Part shown: positions 50,948 to 58,885 of the stretch, in pieces
How positions within the stretch are numbered: the first letter of the stretch is position 1
Layout of the letters: each line of letters begins with the position of its first letter
Source of the DNA: CBFHND01 sp965657085
GTDB lineage: Bacteria > Pseudomonadota > Alphaproteobacteria > Rhodobacterales > Rhodobacteraceae
Assembly: GCA_965657085.1 (NCBI GenBank)
Contig: CBFHND010000017.1
Coordinates: 1 to 64,000 of the forward strand
Direction of reading: 5' to 3'
Length of the DNA: 64,000 nt
Made by a program: the position numbers and the translations under genes
The notes under the pieces: generated by a model
Seen by the model: only the letters and a program-made list of their open reading frames with translations
Told to the model about the DNA's origin: nothing
The model's database searches: none

Positions 50948-53257
50948 ATGACAAACCGAGCAGAATTCCGCGTCAATACATATACGTACAGCAATCAGAA
51001 CGACCCCAAGGCAACTGCGCTCAGCGACGGCGGCTGGGTGGTGACCTGGGAATCCTTGTATCAGGATGGTTCGGATAAGGGGGTTGTTTCGCAAGCCTAT
51101 GACGCCGATGGTACGCCGCGCGGTGTCGAAACCCTGGTCAACACCTATACCCCAGACACTCAATCCCTGCCGCTGATCACGGGACTGGCCGATGGCGGCT
51201 GGGTCATCACATGGACGTCGATTAATCAGGATGGTTCCAGCGCCGGCATCTACGCGCAGGCCTTCAACGCCGACGGCACCAAGCAGGGCGCCGAGACCCA
51301 GGTCAATTCCTATACCACCGGCTCTCAAATCACCCAACAGATTGCGGCCCTGACCGATGGCGGCTGGGTCATAACGTGGCAATCATTCGCACAGGATGGC
51401 GATGACTATGGAATTTATGCCCAGGCTTACAACGCCGATGGCACGCTGCAGGGCGTTGAAACGCAGGTCAACACATCCACCACCAATGCCCAGAGAGACC
51501 CTCAGATCACGGCGCTTGCGGATGGTGGATGGGTCATCACATGGCGGTCTTACAAAGATACCAGCACGGGGTATGACATCTTTGCCCAGGCTTACAATGA
51601 CGAAGGGACGCCTCAAGGCGGCGAGACACAGGTCAATTCCAGCACCACAGGCTGGCAGAACGACCCGCAGATCACGGCCCTGAGCGACGGGGGATGGGTG
51701 ATCACCTGGTTTACGGGCTCTACTATTTATTCACAGGTCTACAATTCCAACGGGACCAAGCAGGGCAGCAACACGGAGGTCAACCCTTTTAACAGTTACA
51801 CCAATATCGAAGCCAAAACCATCGCGCTCAGCGATGGGGGGTGGGTCATCAGCTGGGTTAGCGAGGAAAAGGATGGCAGGTTAGAAGGTATTATCGCAAA
51901 AGCCTTTAACGCCGATGGCACGGCGCGGGGCGTCGAGGTGGTGGTGAACACTTCCACAAGCAGTGCCGAGCAGGATCATGAAATCGCAGCACTCAGCGAT
52001 GGCGGATGGGTCATCACGTGGGAAGCGCTATCCCACGATGGTTCGAGCTATGGCATCTTTGCGCAGGTTTTCAATGCCGATGGCACACCGCTGGGTGGCG
52101 AGATTGCAGTCAACACCTACACTTTGAACGCGCAGCGAAATCCGGATGTCGTCGCCCTTGAAGGGGGTGGATTCGTGATCACCTGGCAGTCCGGTGGTCA
52201 GGACGGATCGTCGGAGGGCATCTATAGCCGCGTCTTTACCGCCGTGTCGGAGGCCGATGTTTCGGCCACGGTGACCGGAACCCAGCAAGAGGGCGAAACC
52301 CTGACTGCCGAGATCACAGGGCTCGACCAGACCGATTCGACGTTCGCGGTGACCTACTACTGGATCGTCGACGGCGAAGAGGTCGCGGTGACATCCGATG
52401 CGACTTTCGTGTTGACGGCCGAACATGTGGGCAAGGAAATCAGTGTTCTGGTGGACATCGCGGACCTGGTTTTTGTCACCAACATTCAGAAAATCAGCGC
52501 CGAAACCGGGCCCATCGATGACCTCAACTCCGATCCGACGGGGGCGGTTGTGATTGCCAGCGACAACGCTGATCCGGCCACCTTTGACATAGGGGATACG
52601 GCCACGGCCATGACCGACACTCTGGCAGATGCTGACGTTCTGGGCACGCTCAGCTATCAGTGGATGCTGTCCGGCGAGGTGATCGTGGGGGCGACCGATG
52701 CCACCTATGTGATTGGCGCGGGCGACAAGGGGCAGAAGCTGACGGTTGTGGTCAGCTACACGGACGGTGCAGGCTATGATGAAGTGATCACCAGCCAGAA
52801 GGTGCGCATCGAAGGCTATACCGGTGTCGACCTCTTGGGCGGCGGTGATGCGGATCACCTGTTCGGCACGAACCTCGAAGACCGCCTGAAAGGCGGGCAC
52901 GGCGACGACACGCTGATTTCATCCGGCGGGCGCGATAAGCTGTCGGGCGGGCACGGCAATGACCTGATGATCGCAGGCGCGGGCCGGGACAAGCTGGCGG
53001 GTGGTCGCGGCGATGACACGATGTTTGGCGGGGCCGGGCGCGACGTCTTCATCTTTGGCGCGCGGGGCGACAATGACACCATCGGCGATTTCGAGGATGG
53101 CACTGACGTCATGCGGATCAAGGGCGGGGCCAGCGGCTTTGGCGATCTGACCGTGGCGCAGGTGGGCGCGGATGTGCGCATCAGCTATGCCGACACGACC
53201 ATCACACTCACCAACACCCAAGCCGCGGACATCGGCGCCGACGACTTCATCTTCTAG
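50948..53257 (+). CDS. Repeat-rich RTX (calcium-binding) secreted protein
   Basis: A 769-aa protein without an N-terminal signal. Residues about 1-435 are eight copies of a roughly 50-residue unit built on DGGWVITWxSxxQDG and xxxAFNADGTxxGxExxVN. Two Ig/cadherin-like domains follow (about 436-625), then hemolysin-type nonapeptides (GGHGDDTL, GGHGNDLM, GGRGDDTMFGGAGRD) that bind calcium and form the secretion signal for a type I exporter. No exporter genes are nearby. Likely surface or extracellular, with the repeats forming a beta-propeller-like or adhesive array. Near-identical repeats suggest copy-number change between strains. Confidence 0.88.
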   Translation: MTNRAEFRVNTYTYSNQNDPKATALSDGGWVVTWESLYQDGSDKGVVSQAYDADGTPRGVETLVNTYTPDTQSLPLITGLADGGWVITWTSINQDGSSAGIYAQAFNADGTKQGAETQVNSYTTGSQITQQIAALTDGGWVITWQSFAQDGDDYGIYAQAYNADGTLQGVETQVNTSTTNAQRDPQITALADGGWVITWRSYKDTSTGYDIFAQAYNDEGTPQGGETQVNSSTTGWQNDPQITALSDGGWVITWFTGSTIYSQVYNSNGTKQGSNTEVNPFNSYTNIEAKTIALSDGGWVISWVSEEKDGRLEGIIAKAFNADGTARGVEVVVNTSTSSAEQDHEIAALSDGGWVITWEALSHDGSSYGIFAQVFNADGTPLGGEIAVNTYTLNAQRNPDVVALEGGGFVITWQSGGQDGSSEGIYSRVFTAVSEADVSATVTGTQQEGETLTAEITGLDQTDSTFAVTYYWIVDGEEVAVTSDATFVLTAEHVGKEISVLVDIADLVFVTNIQKISAETGPIDDLNSDPTGAVVIASDNADPATFDIGDTATAMTDTLADADVLGTLSYQWMLSGEVIVGATDATYVIGAGDKGQKLTVVVSYTDGAGYDEVITSQKVRIEGYTGVDLLGGGDADHLFGTNLEDRLKGGHGDDTLISSGGRDKLSGGHGNDLMIAGAGRDKLAGGRGDDTMFGGAGRDVFIFGARGDNDTIGDFEDGTDVMRIKGGASGFGDLTVAQVGADVRISYADTTITLTNTQAADIGADDFIF

Positions 53258-53274
53258 AAAGGGCTGTCCGCGCC

Positions 53275-54786
53275 TCAGCCCTTCAGCTTTTGCGCCACCA
53301 TCTGGTTCACGACCTTTGGGTTGGCCTTGCCGCCCGTGGCCTTCATCACCTGGCCCACGAACCACCCGGCGAGTTTCGGGTTTTCCTGCGCCTTGGCGAC
53401 CTGATCGGGGTTGGCGGCGATGATCTCGTCTACCGCGGCCTCGATCGCGCCGGTGTCGGTGACCTGTTTCATGCCTTCGGTTTCCACGATCTCTGCCGGG
53501 TCGCGGCCCGTGGTATAGGCGATCTCGAACACGTCCTTGGCGATCTTGCCGCTGATTGCATCGGATGCAATCAGGTCGATGATCCCGCCCAGTTGCGCAG
53601 GTGCGACGGGGCTGTCAGTGATGTCGCGGTCGTCTTTCTTCAATCGGCCAAAAAGTTCGTTGATCACCCAGTTCGCGGCCATCTTGCCATCGCGCCCTTT
53701 GGCGACCTCTTCGAAATAGCCTGCGCTGTCCAGATCGGCGGTCAGCACGCTGGCGTCATAATCGGTCAGGCCGAAATCCGCCATGAACCGCGCCTTCTTG
53801 GCGTCGGGCAGTTCGGGCAGGTTGGCCTTGATCTCGTCCACCCACGCTTGTTCGATTTCCAGTGGCAAGAGGTCGGGATCAGGGAAATAGCGGTAGTCAT
53901 GCGCTTCTTCCTTCGAGCGCATGGACCGCGTTTCCTGCTTGTCGGGATCAAACAGGCGCGTTTCCTGATCGACGGTGCCGCCGCCTTCGACGATGGCGAT
54001 CTGGCGGCGGGCCTCGACCTCGATGGCCTGCTGGATGAACCGCATTGAGTTCATGTTCTTGATCTCGCAACGGGTGCCGAGGTGGCTGAAATCCTGCGTT
54101 TCCTGATACTTTTCATACTGGCCCGGACGGCAGATTGACACGTTCACATCCGCGCGCATCGCGCCCGACTGCATGTCGCCGTTACAGGTGCCGAGATACC
54201 GCAGGATCTGGCGCAGCTTGGCCAGATAGGCAGCGGCCTCTTCGGGGCCGCGAATGTCGGGGCGGCTGACGATTTCCATCAGGCACACACCCGTGCGGTT
54301 GAGATCGACGAAGGACATGTTCGGGTCCATGTCATGGATCGACTTGCCCGCGTCCTGTTCCATGTGGATACGTTCGATGCGCACCATACGTGCGGTCCCG
54401 TCGCCCAGTTCCACCAGCACTTCGCCTTCGCCCACGATAGGGTGATACAACTGGCTGATCTGATAGCCCTGCGGCAGGTCGGGATAGAAATAATTCTTGC
54501 GATCAAAGGCCGAATTCAGGTGGATTTCCGCATTGAGGCCCAACCCTGTGCGCACCGCCTGTTCCACGCAATATTCGTTGATCACCGGCAACATGCCCGG
54601 CATCGCGGCATCGACGAAGGCCACGTTGGAATTGGGCTCTGCCCCGAACTGGGTGGACGCCCCCGAGAAGAGCTTGGCGTTGGAGGACACCTGCGCGTGT
54701 ACCTCCATCCCGATCACCAGTTCCCAATCGTGTTTGGCTCCGGCGATGACGCGCGGTTTGGGCAGGTCGTAAGTCAGATCAAGCAT
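53275..54786 (-). CDS. gatB: Aspartyl/glutamyl-tRNA amidotransferase subunit B
   Basis: GatB kinase/transamidase subunit of GatCAB, which converts misacylated Glu-tRNA(Gln) (and Asp-tRNA(Asn)) to the amide form. The 503-aa chain shows WELVIGMEVHAQV, DRKNYFYPDLPQGYQISQ, and a C-terminal YqeY-like tail domain. GatC and GatA are not adjacent. Followed 17 bases on by the end of the convergent RTX gene. Confidence 0.96.
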   Translation of the reverse strand: MLDLTYDLPKPRVIAGAKHDWELVIGMEVHAQVSSNAKLFSGASTQFGAEPNSNVAFVDAAMPGMLPVINEYCVEQAVRTGLGLNAEIHLNSAFDRKNYFYPDLPQGYQISQLYHPIVGEGEVLVELGDGTARMVRIERIHMEQDAGKSIHDMDPNMSFVDLNRTGVCLMEIVSRPDIRGPEEAAAYLAKLRQILRYLGTCNGDMQSGAMRADVNVSICRPGQYEKYQETQDFSHLGTRCEIKNMNSMRFIQQAIEVEARRQIAIVEGGGTVDQETRLFDPDKQETRSMRSKEEAHDYRYFPDPDLLPLEIEQAWVDEIKANLPELPDAKKARFMADFGLTDYDASVLTADLDSAGYFEEVAKGRDGKMAANWVINELFGRLKKDDRDITDSPVAPAQLGGIIDLIASDAISGKIAKDVFEIAYTTGRDPAEIVETEGMKQVTDTGAIEAAVDEIIAANPDQVAKAQENPKLAGWFVGQVMKATGGKANPKVVNQMVAQKLKG

Positions 54787-54930
54787 GGCAGGCCCTGTGG
54801 TATTTGGGGTTCATTGCGGTCATAGATCAGCGCCCCGACAGGGGCAAGAGGCAGGGGCGTTGGCCATGCGACCTCAAGGCACTGGAAACGCGCAAAGTGC
54901 AGGCGTAGCGTGCACGGCAGGAGGTGCGCC

Positions 54931-55458
54931 ATGCAGATCACCGAAATGCCCATTCCGCCGGAATCTTTGATCGCGCCTTTTGCCGAAGAGCCGGTCACCT
55001 ATACCGACTGCTATGCGGTGACCGTGCCCGCATCTGTCGATCTTTCCGCCTATATCGCAGCCTTCTATACCACCTGGCTTTTCCGCGCCGAACGCATGGT
55101 GCTGCGCGTTGCGGCCCGCAGGCCCAGCACCGATGCCGAGGCCCATGCGCTGGCAGGTGGCACCGCCGACAGCTTTGCCGTCTGGACGGTCGAGGGGCGC
55201 AGTGCGCAAGACATCCTTTTGGGGGATATATCGGGGCGCACCAAATCATGGTTGATGGTTTCCCCGGAAGACGCTGGCACAGGGCTTTTCTTTGGGTCGG
55301 TGGTGGTGCCTGAACCGCCGAAAAAGCCGGGGGCTGCGCCCCGGCTGGGGCCGGTCTTTGATGCGCTTCTGGGCGCGCACAAGGTCTATTCGCGGATGTT
55401 GCTTGGGGCGGCGGCGCGCCGGGTTACGCGGATTCGGTTTGAGCCCCCTGCGGCGTAA
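54931..55458 (+). CDS. Hypothetical 175-aa protein
   Basis: Not recognised with confidence. A soluble-looking protein (MQITEMPIPPESLIAPFAEEPVTYTDCY) with aromatic and hydrophobic strands suggesting a compact alpha/beta fold; weak resemblance to DUF2867-type proteins (TDCYAVTVP, WMV-like end motifs). A strong ribosome site (GGAGG, then six bases) fixes the ATG at 54931. Its 3' end overlaps the convergent gene at 55424 by 35 bp. Confidence 0.7.
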   Translation: MQITEMPIPPESLIAPFAEEPVTYTDCYAVTVPASVDLSAYIAAFYTTWLFRAERMVLRVAARRPSTDAEAHALAGGTADSFAVWTVEGRSAQDILLGDISGRTKSWLMVSPEDAGTGLFFGSVVVPEPPKKPGAAPRLGPVFDALLGAHKVYSRMLLGAAARRVTRIRFEPPAA

Positions 55459-56725
55459 AGATGATCCGTTGACCGGCAGCAATCTCGCGGCGGAACATAT
55501 CCGTGAGGAACCGTACGGCATCTGCATGTCCTGACGCGGCAAAGCGATGCGGACAGCGCACCCGCAGATTGTTGTCAAACCCACGCGCGGCATGGGCCCA
55601 GAGCATCGGGTGCAATTCGGTCAGCTGCTGCCGGATGATCCACCGGGCACAGTCCGCGATCTGCGCGCGCACCAATGCTGCCTCGTCTGATCCGTGGCTG
55701 GTCATGCCCAGGGTGTTGGCGCAATAGGCGGCCAAAAGATTGACTGTGTGCTGATCCGGCTTGCGTTCGAGGATGTCGCGCATCCCTTCGATGAAGAACT
55801 CCAGATCAATGCTGGCGCAGACCTGATCGTCATAGGCAATCGCATCCAGTAAAACCCAGGTGTAGGCGCCCGCACCCCAGATGTGATGGGTGCGCCCGGC
55901 CATGCGCCGCGCCTGAAGCTCAAGATCATGAACCGTGCCGAACCAGCGCGGCAACAGGTGGTTGCCCATCGCACGAAAACTGCGGGCGTTCAGCGGATCA
56001 AGGTCGATCAACCGCTCGTAGGCGACGACGACGGTGTTCACGTCGGTGGACAGGCCCGCGCGGACCGCGCAGCATGTGGCCGCCAGCAGGGGCGAGGCAT
56101 GGGAGACCGCGCAGAAATCCTTGAGGATCGATTGCGCGCGATCAAAGTGCGCCTCGAAAGCGGCGCGGTTGCGGTCGGGGATTTCGGCGGTCCATCCCGT
56201 TCCACGCCAGGCCCATCCGATATCGATATGGGCCTGCGCCACGACCAGCGCGATGGCATAGTCATCGGGATGTTCGGCAAGGACCTCTTCAAGCGAAACA
56301 ATACCATCCAGAAGAGGGGCGTCCTTGGCCGGTTTGCCGTTGAGAAGGGCGTGTTCTGCTGCCTGCACCACGTCGGAGCGTGCGCCAAAGCTGATCAGTT
56401 CGGCAACGGTCATGCCGCCGGGCGTCTTTTCGCAGGCGCTTTCAGCGGCGCGGATGGCCTGTGAAATCTCGGTCCAGTTTTCCTGCCGGGCCAGGCGTTG
56501 CCCCATGGTCTGGTGCAAATCGCGCGCACTGTCTTCTGCGGTGGGGTCGGGACAGGGGATTTCCAGCGGCGCGAACTTGGCTGCGACCGGCTCGGCAAGC
56601 GGTTCAGGCCCGGTCCGCAAAGGCATTTGGTGCGCGGGTTCTATCACGCCATCATGCGCCACGCTGTGAGACGAACGGCTTACAAGGTTTTGTGCCCATC
56701 GCTTCATGTCGATCTTCAGTACCAT
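55424..56725 (-). CDS. Hypothetical 433-aa protein, largely alpha-helical
   Basis: Not recognised. After a polar N-terminus of about 110 residues, the rest is helical with TPR-like pairs (LEEVLAEHPDDYAIALVVAQAHIDIGWAW; YERLIDLDPLNARSFRAMGNHLLPRW). No signal peptide or membrane segment. Many Trp and His residues in the middle. Codon use and GC match neighbours. The 3' end overlaps the convergent hypothetical gene by 35 bp. Could be a helical-repeat scaffold; no function can be given. Confidence 0.72.
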   Translation of the reverse strand: MVLKIDMKRWAQNLVSRSSHSVAHDGVIEPAHQMPLRTGPEPLAEPVAAKFAPLEIPCPDPTAEDSARDLHQTMGQRLARQENWTEISQAIRAAESACEKTPGGMTVAELISFGARSDVVQAAEHALLNGKPAKDAPLLDGIVSLEEVLAEHPDDYAIALVVAQAHIDIGWAWRGTGWTAEIPDRNRAAFEAHFDRAQSILKDFCAVSHASPLLAATCCAVRAGLSTDVNTVVVAYERLIDLDPLNARSFRAMGNHLLPRWFGTVHDLELQARRMAGRTHHIWGAGAYTWVLLDAIAYDDQVCASIDLEFFIEGMRDILERKPDQHTVNLLAAYCANTLGMTSHGSDEAALVRAQIADCARWIIRQQLTELHPMLWAHAARGFDNNLRVRCPHRFAASGHADAVRFLTDMFRREIAAGQRIIFTPQGAQTESA

Positions 56726-56997
56726 ATTCCAACCTGGAACTACTTACGTCCGCTGCCGAAATGCCGGGCGTTTGCGGCTCAAAGAAGGCGCTTCAAAGGT
56801 AACTTGACGCTCTTTGATGTGCGCATAGGTTGAATTCCGCGCAAATACCCGTTTTGGGTGTGGTTTTGTTAACGTTTTAGGCGATTTATGGCCGTCTGCC
56901 GGTGCGCTGGATGCCTGTCGGTCCCACCTGTTGGCGATGATTTGCGCGGTTTGAATTGGTGCTTCTCTTGTGCCGTTCGGGCGGGCATAAATGGCCC

Positions 56998-57684
56998 ATG
57001 AGAATATTGTTGGTCCCACTTCTGACGGCGCTTTGGGCAGGCGGTGGCGCAGCGGATACCACCTCCGGCGCGCCTGCAATGCCATCAACAGTGACCGCCG
57101 CCATCGCGACGGACCTGCGCCCACCCGCGCGGGATGGCAACGTGCCCCGCACCCGCTGGCAGCATCAGGCGGACCATGTGTTGTGGAACCGCGCGGCCCT
57201 TTCGGCGCTCAAGGCCCATGGTGCGCCTTTGGTGTCGCTGGTGCCCCGCGACATCGCCGATTGGTGCCCCAACTATCCGAAAGGCAGTGACGCGGATCGC
57301 CGGGCGTTCTGGGTGGGTTTCATGTCTGCATTGGCCAAACATGAAAGCACATACAAGCCCCGGGCGGTCGGGGGCGGCGGGCGTTGGTACGGTCTCTTGC
57401 AGATCCTGCCGGCCACAGCGCGAGGCTACAAATGCAACGTCGGCACGGGCGAAGCGCTGAAGAACGGCGCGGCCAACCTCAGCTGTGCGGTGCGCATCAT
57501 GGCGGTGACTGTGCCGCGTGACGGCGTCGTACATGGGCGCGACAGCCGCTGGCGCGGGGTCAGCGCCGATTGGGGGCCCATGCGCAACCCCTCGAAACGT
57601 GCCGATATTGCCGGCTGGACAAGCCGCCAAAGCTATTGTGCGTCGCCCGGTGCGATCCGGCCACGGCCCCGGCCTGCAGGCTAA
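56998..57684 (+). CDS. Lytic transglycosylase-like (SLT) periplasmic protein
   Basis: A 228-aa exported protein with a Sec signal (cut near GGGAAD, about 20). The core LAKHESTYKPRAVG...GRWYGLLQILPATARGYKCN has the catalytic Glu116 of the ES motif and the GLMQI-like GLLQI motif of soluble lytic transglycosylases; C-terminal Cys residues may pair. Probably cleaves or remodels peptidoglycan. A possible promoter, TTGACG-N16-TAGGTT, lies at 56804-56831. The stop overlaps the convergent gene by four bases. Confidence 0.82.
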   Translation: MRILLVPLLTALWAGGGAADTTSGAPAMPSTVTAAIATDLRPPARDGNVPRTRWQHQADHVLWNRAALSALKAHGAPLVSLVPRDIADWCPNYPKGSDADRRAFWVGFMSALAKHESTYKPRAVGGGGRWYGLLQILPATARGYKCNVGTGEALKNGAANLSCAVRIMAVTVPRDGVVHGRDSRWRGVSADWGPMRNPSKRADIAGWTSRQSYCASPGAIRPRPRPAG

Positions 57685-58118
57685 CCCACCAAAGAGAAGT
57701 GATGACGCTTGACCGTGACGCCGCGCGCGGTCAGTGCCGCTTCGAAGTCACGGTGGGGTGGGACCACATCCAGCGGCAGGCGGTCCTTGCGTCCTGACGG
57801 CATGACTGCGCTGGCGCGCACGGACATGTCCAGCCGGGTATCCAGCCGGATGTGGTCAATCCGGTCCAGATCGATGTGACCCTCGCGCCGCCCTGACACC
57901 CATGTGATCGCCGTGTCGGTCAACTCCAGCTTTGAGGTGCGCGCGGTTGCCAGATCAATGAGTGCAGGCAAAGTAAACAGCGCCAGTACCCATATGATCC
58001 ACAAGGCCGCGTCCAGCCACACAACAGCAGCAGCCATCGTCGCCCAAAGCCCCAGCACCGTCAGCGCCGTGGGCCAATTCCGGCCGGTTGTCTGATAAGT
58101 GTAGGGGGCTTCTTTCAC
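57681..58118 (-). CDS. Small membrane protein with PH-like domain
   Basis: A 145-aa protein with two N-terminal membrane helices (about 18-58) and a following bacterial-PH-like beta domain (SKLELTDTAITWVSGRREGHIDLDRIDHIRLDTRLDM). Begins three bases after the SDR gene on the same strand, so the two are co-transcribed. Function unknown. Confidence 0.7.
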   Translation of the reverse strand: MKEAPYTYQTTGRNWPTALTVLGLWATMAAAVVWLDAALWIIWVLALFTLPALIDLATARTSKLELTDTAITWVSGRREGHIDLDRIDHIRLDTRLDMSVRASAVMPSGRKDRLPLDVVPPHRDFEAALTARGVTVKRHHFSLVG

Positions 58119-58121
58119 TGT

Positions 58122-58850
58122 TTACCGCCCGCCGGTCACGTCCAGCGTGGAGCCTGTGACATAGCTGGCCTCGTCCGAGCAGAGCCAGAGAATCGCGCGG
58201 GCCACTTCTTCGGCGGAGCCTGTGCGTTTCATCGGCACCATATGGGCCAGGCGTTCGGCGCGGTCGGGCTCTCCGCCCTTGGCGTGGATCGCGGTTTCAA
58301 TGAGGCCGGGGCGCACAGCCATGACGCGAATGCCCGCGCCCGAAACTTCGTCGGACAGACCCTTGGTGAAGGTGTCGATGGCGGCCTTGGACGCGGCATA
58401 ATCGACATACTGGTTGCCCGAGCCGAGCCGCGCGGCCGCCGAGGACACGTTGACAATGACACCCGATGCCATGCGCCGCACGGCCCCTTGTGCCATCAGC
58501 ATCGCGCCGATCACGTTCACATCAAACATGCGCCGCAAGCGGTCATAGCTCATATCCGTGAGTTTGGCCGTCTGATCCACGATGCCCGCGTTGTTGATCA
58601 GCGCATCGAGCCGTCCAAATTCTGCATCAAGCGTGGCGTAGGTGCGCTCAATCACCTCCGGGTCTGCTACGTCGCCCTGCACCAGCACCACGCGTGCGCC
58701 CGCCGCCGCGCAGGTGGCCTTGACCGCGTCCGCTCCGGCCGCGTCGCTGTGGTAGGTCAACAGAAGGTCATAGTCGGGCGCGGCCAGCGTGGCACAGGCG
58801 GCACCAATGCCGGAGGAGGCTCCGGTGATCAGGCAGACGGGACGGGACAT
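58122..58850 (-). CDS. Short-chain dehydrogenase/reductase
   Basis: A 242-aa classical SDR with the NAD(P) motif TGASSGIGAACA, NNAGIV, and the catalytic YxxxK within YVDYAASK. Substrate unknown. Located 35 bp after pepN in the same direction, likely one operon pepN-SDR-PH protein. Fits the group of oxidoreductases annotated as glucose 1-dehydrogenase or 3-ketoacyl reductase-like; neither can be chosen from sequence alone. Confidence 0.9.
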   Translation of the reverse strand: MSRPVCLITGASSGIGAACATLAAPDYDLLLTYHSDAAGADAVKATCAAAGARVVLVQGDVADPEVIERTYATLDAEFGRLDALINNAGIVDQTAKLTDMSYDRLRRMFDVNVIGAMLMAQGAVRRMASGVIVNVSSAAARLGSGNQYVDYAASKAAIDTFTKGLSDEVSGAGIRVMAVRPGLIETAIHAKGGEPDRAERLAHMVPMKRTGSAEEVARAILWLCSDEASYVTGSTLDVTGGR

Positions 58851-58885
58851 GGCGTTTCCTTTTCAGGTTCTTCAAAGGGCAGGGA

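Noticed and set aside
56868..56882. TTAACGTTTTAGG as a CtrA box upstream of the transglycosylase-like gene
   Set aside because: Only one TTAA half-site; the second half at the required seven-base spacing is absent.
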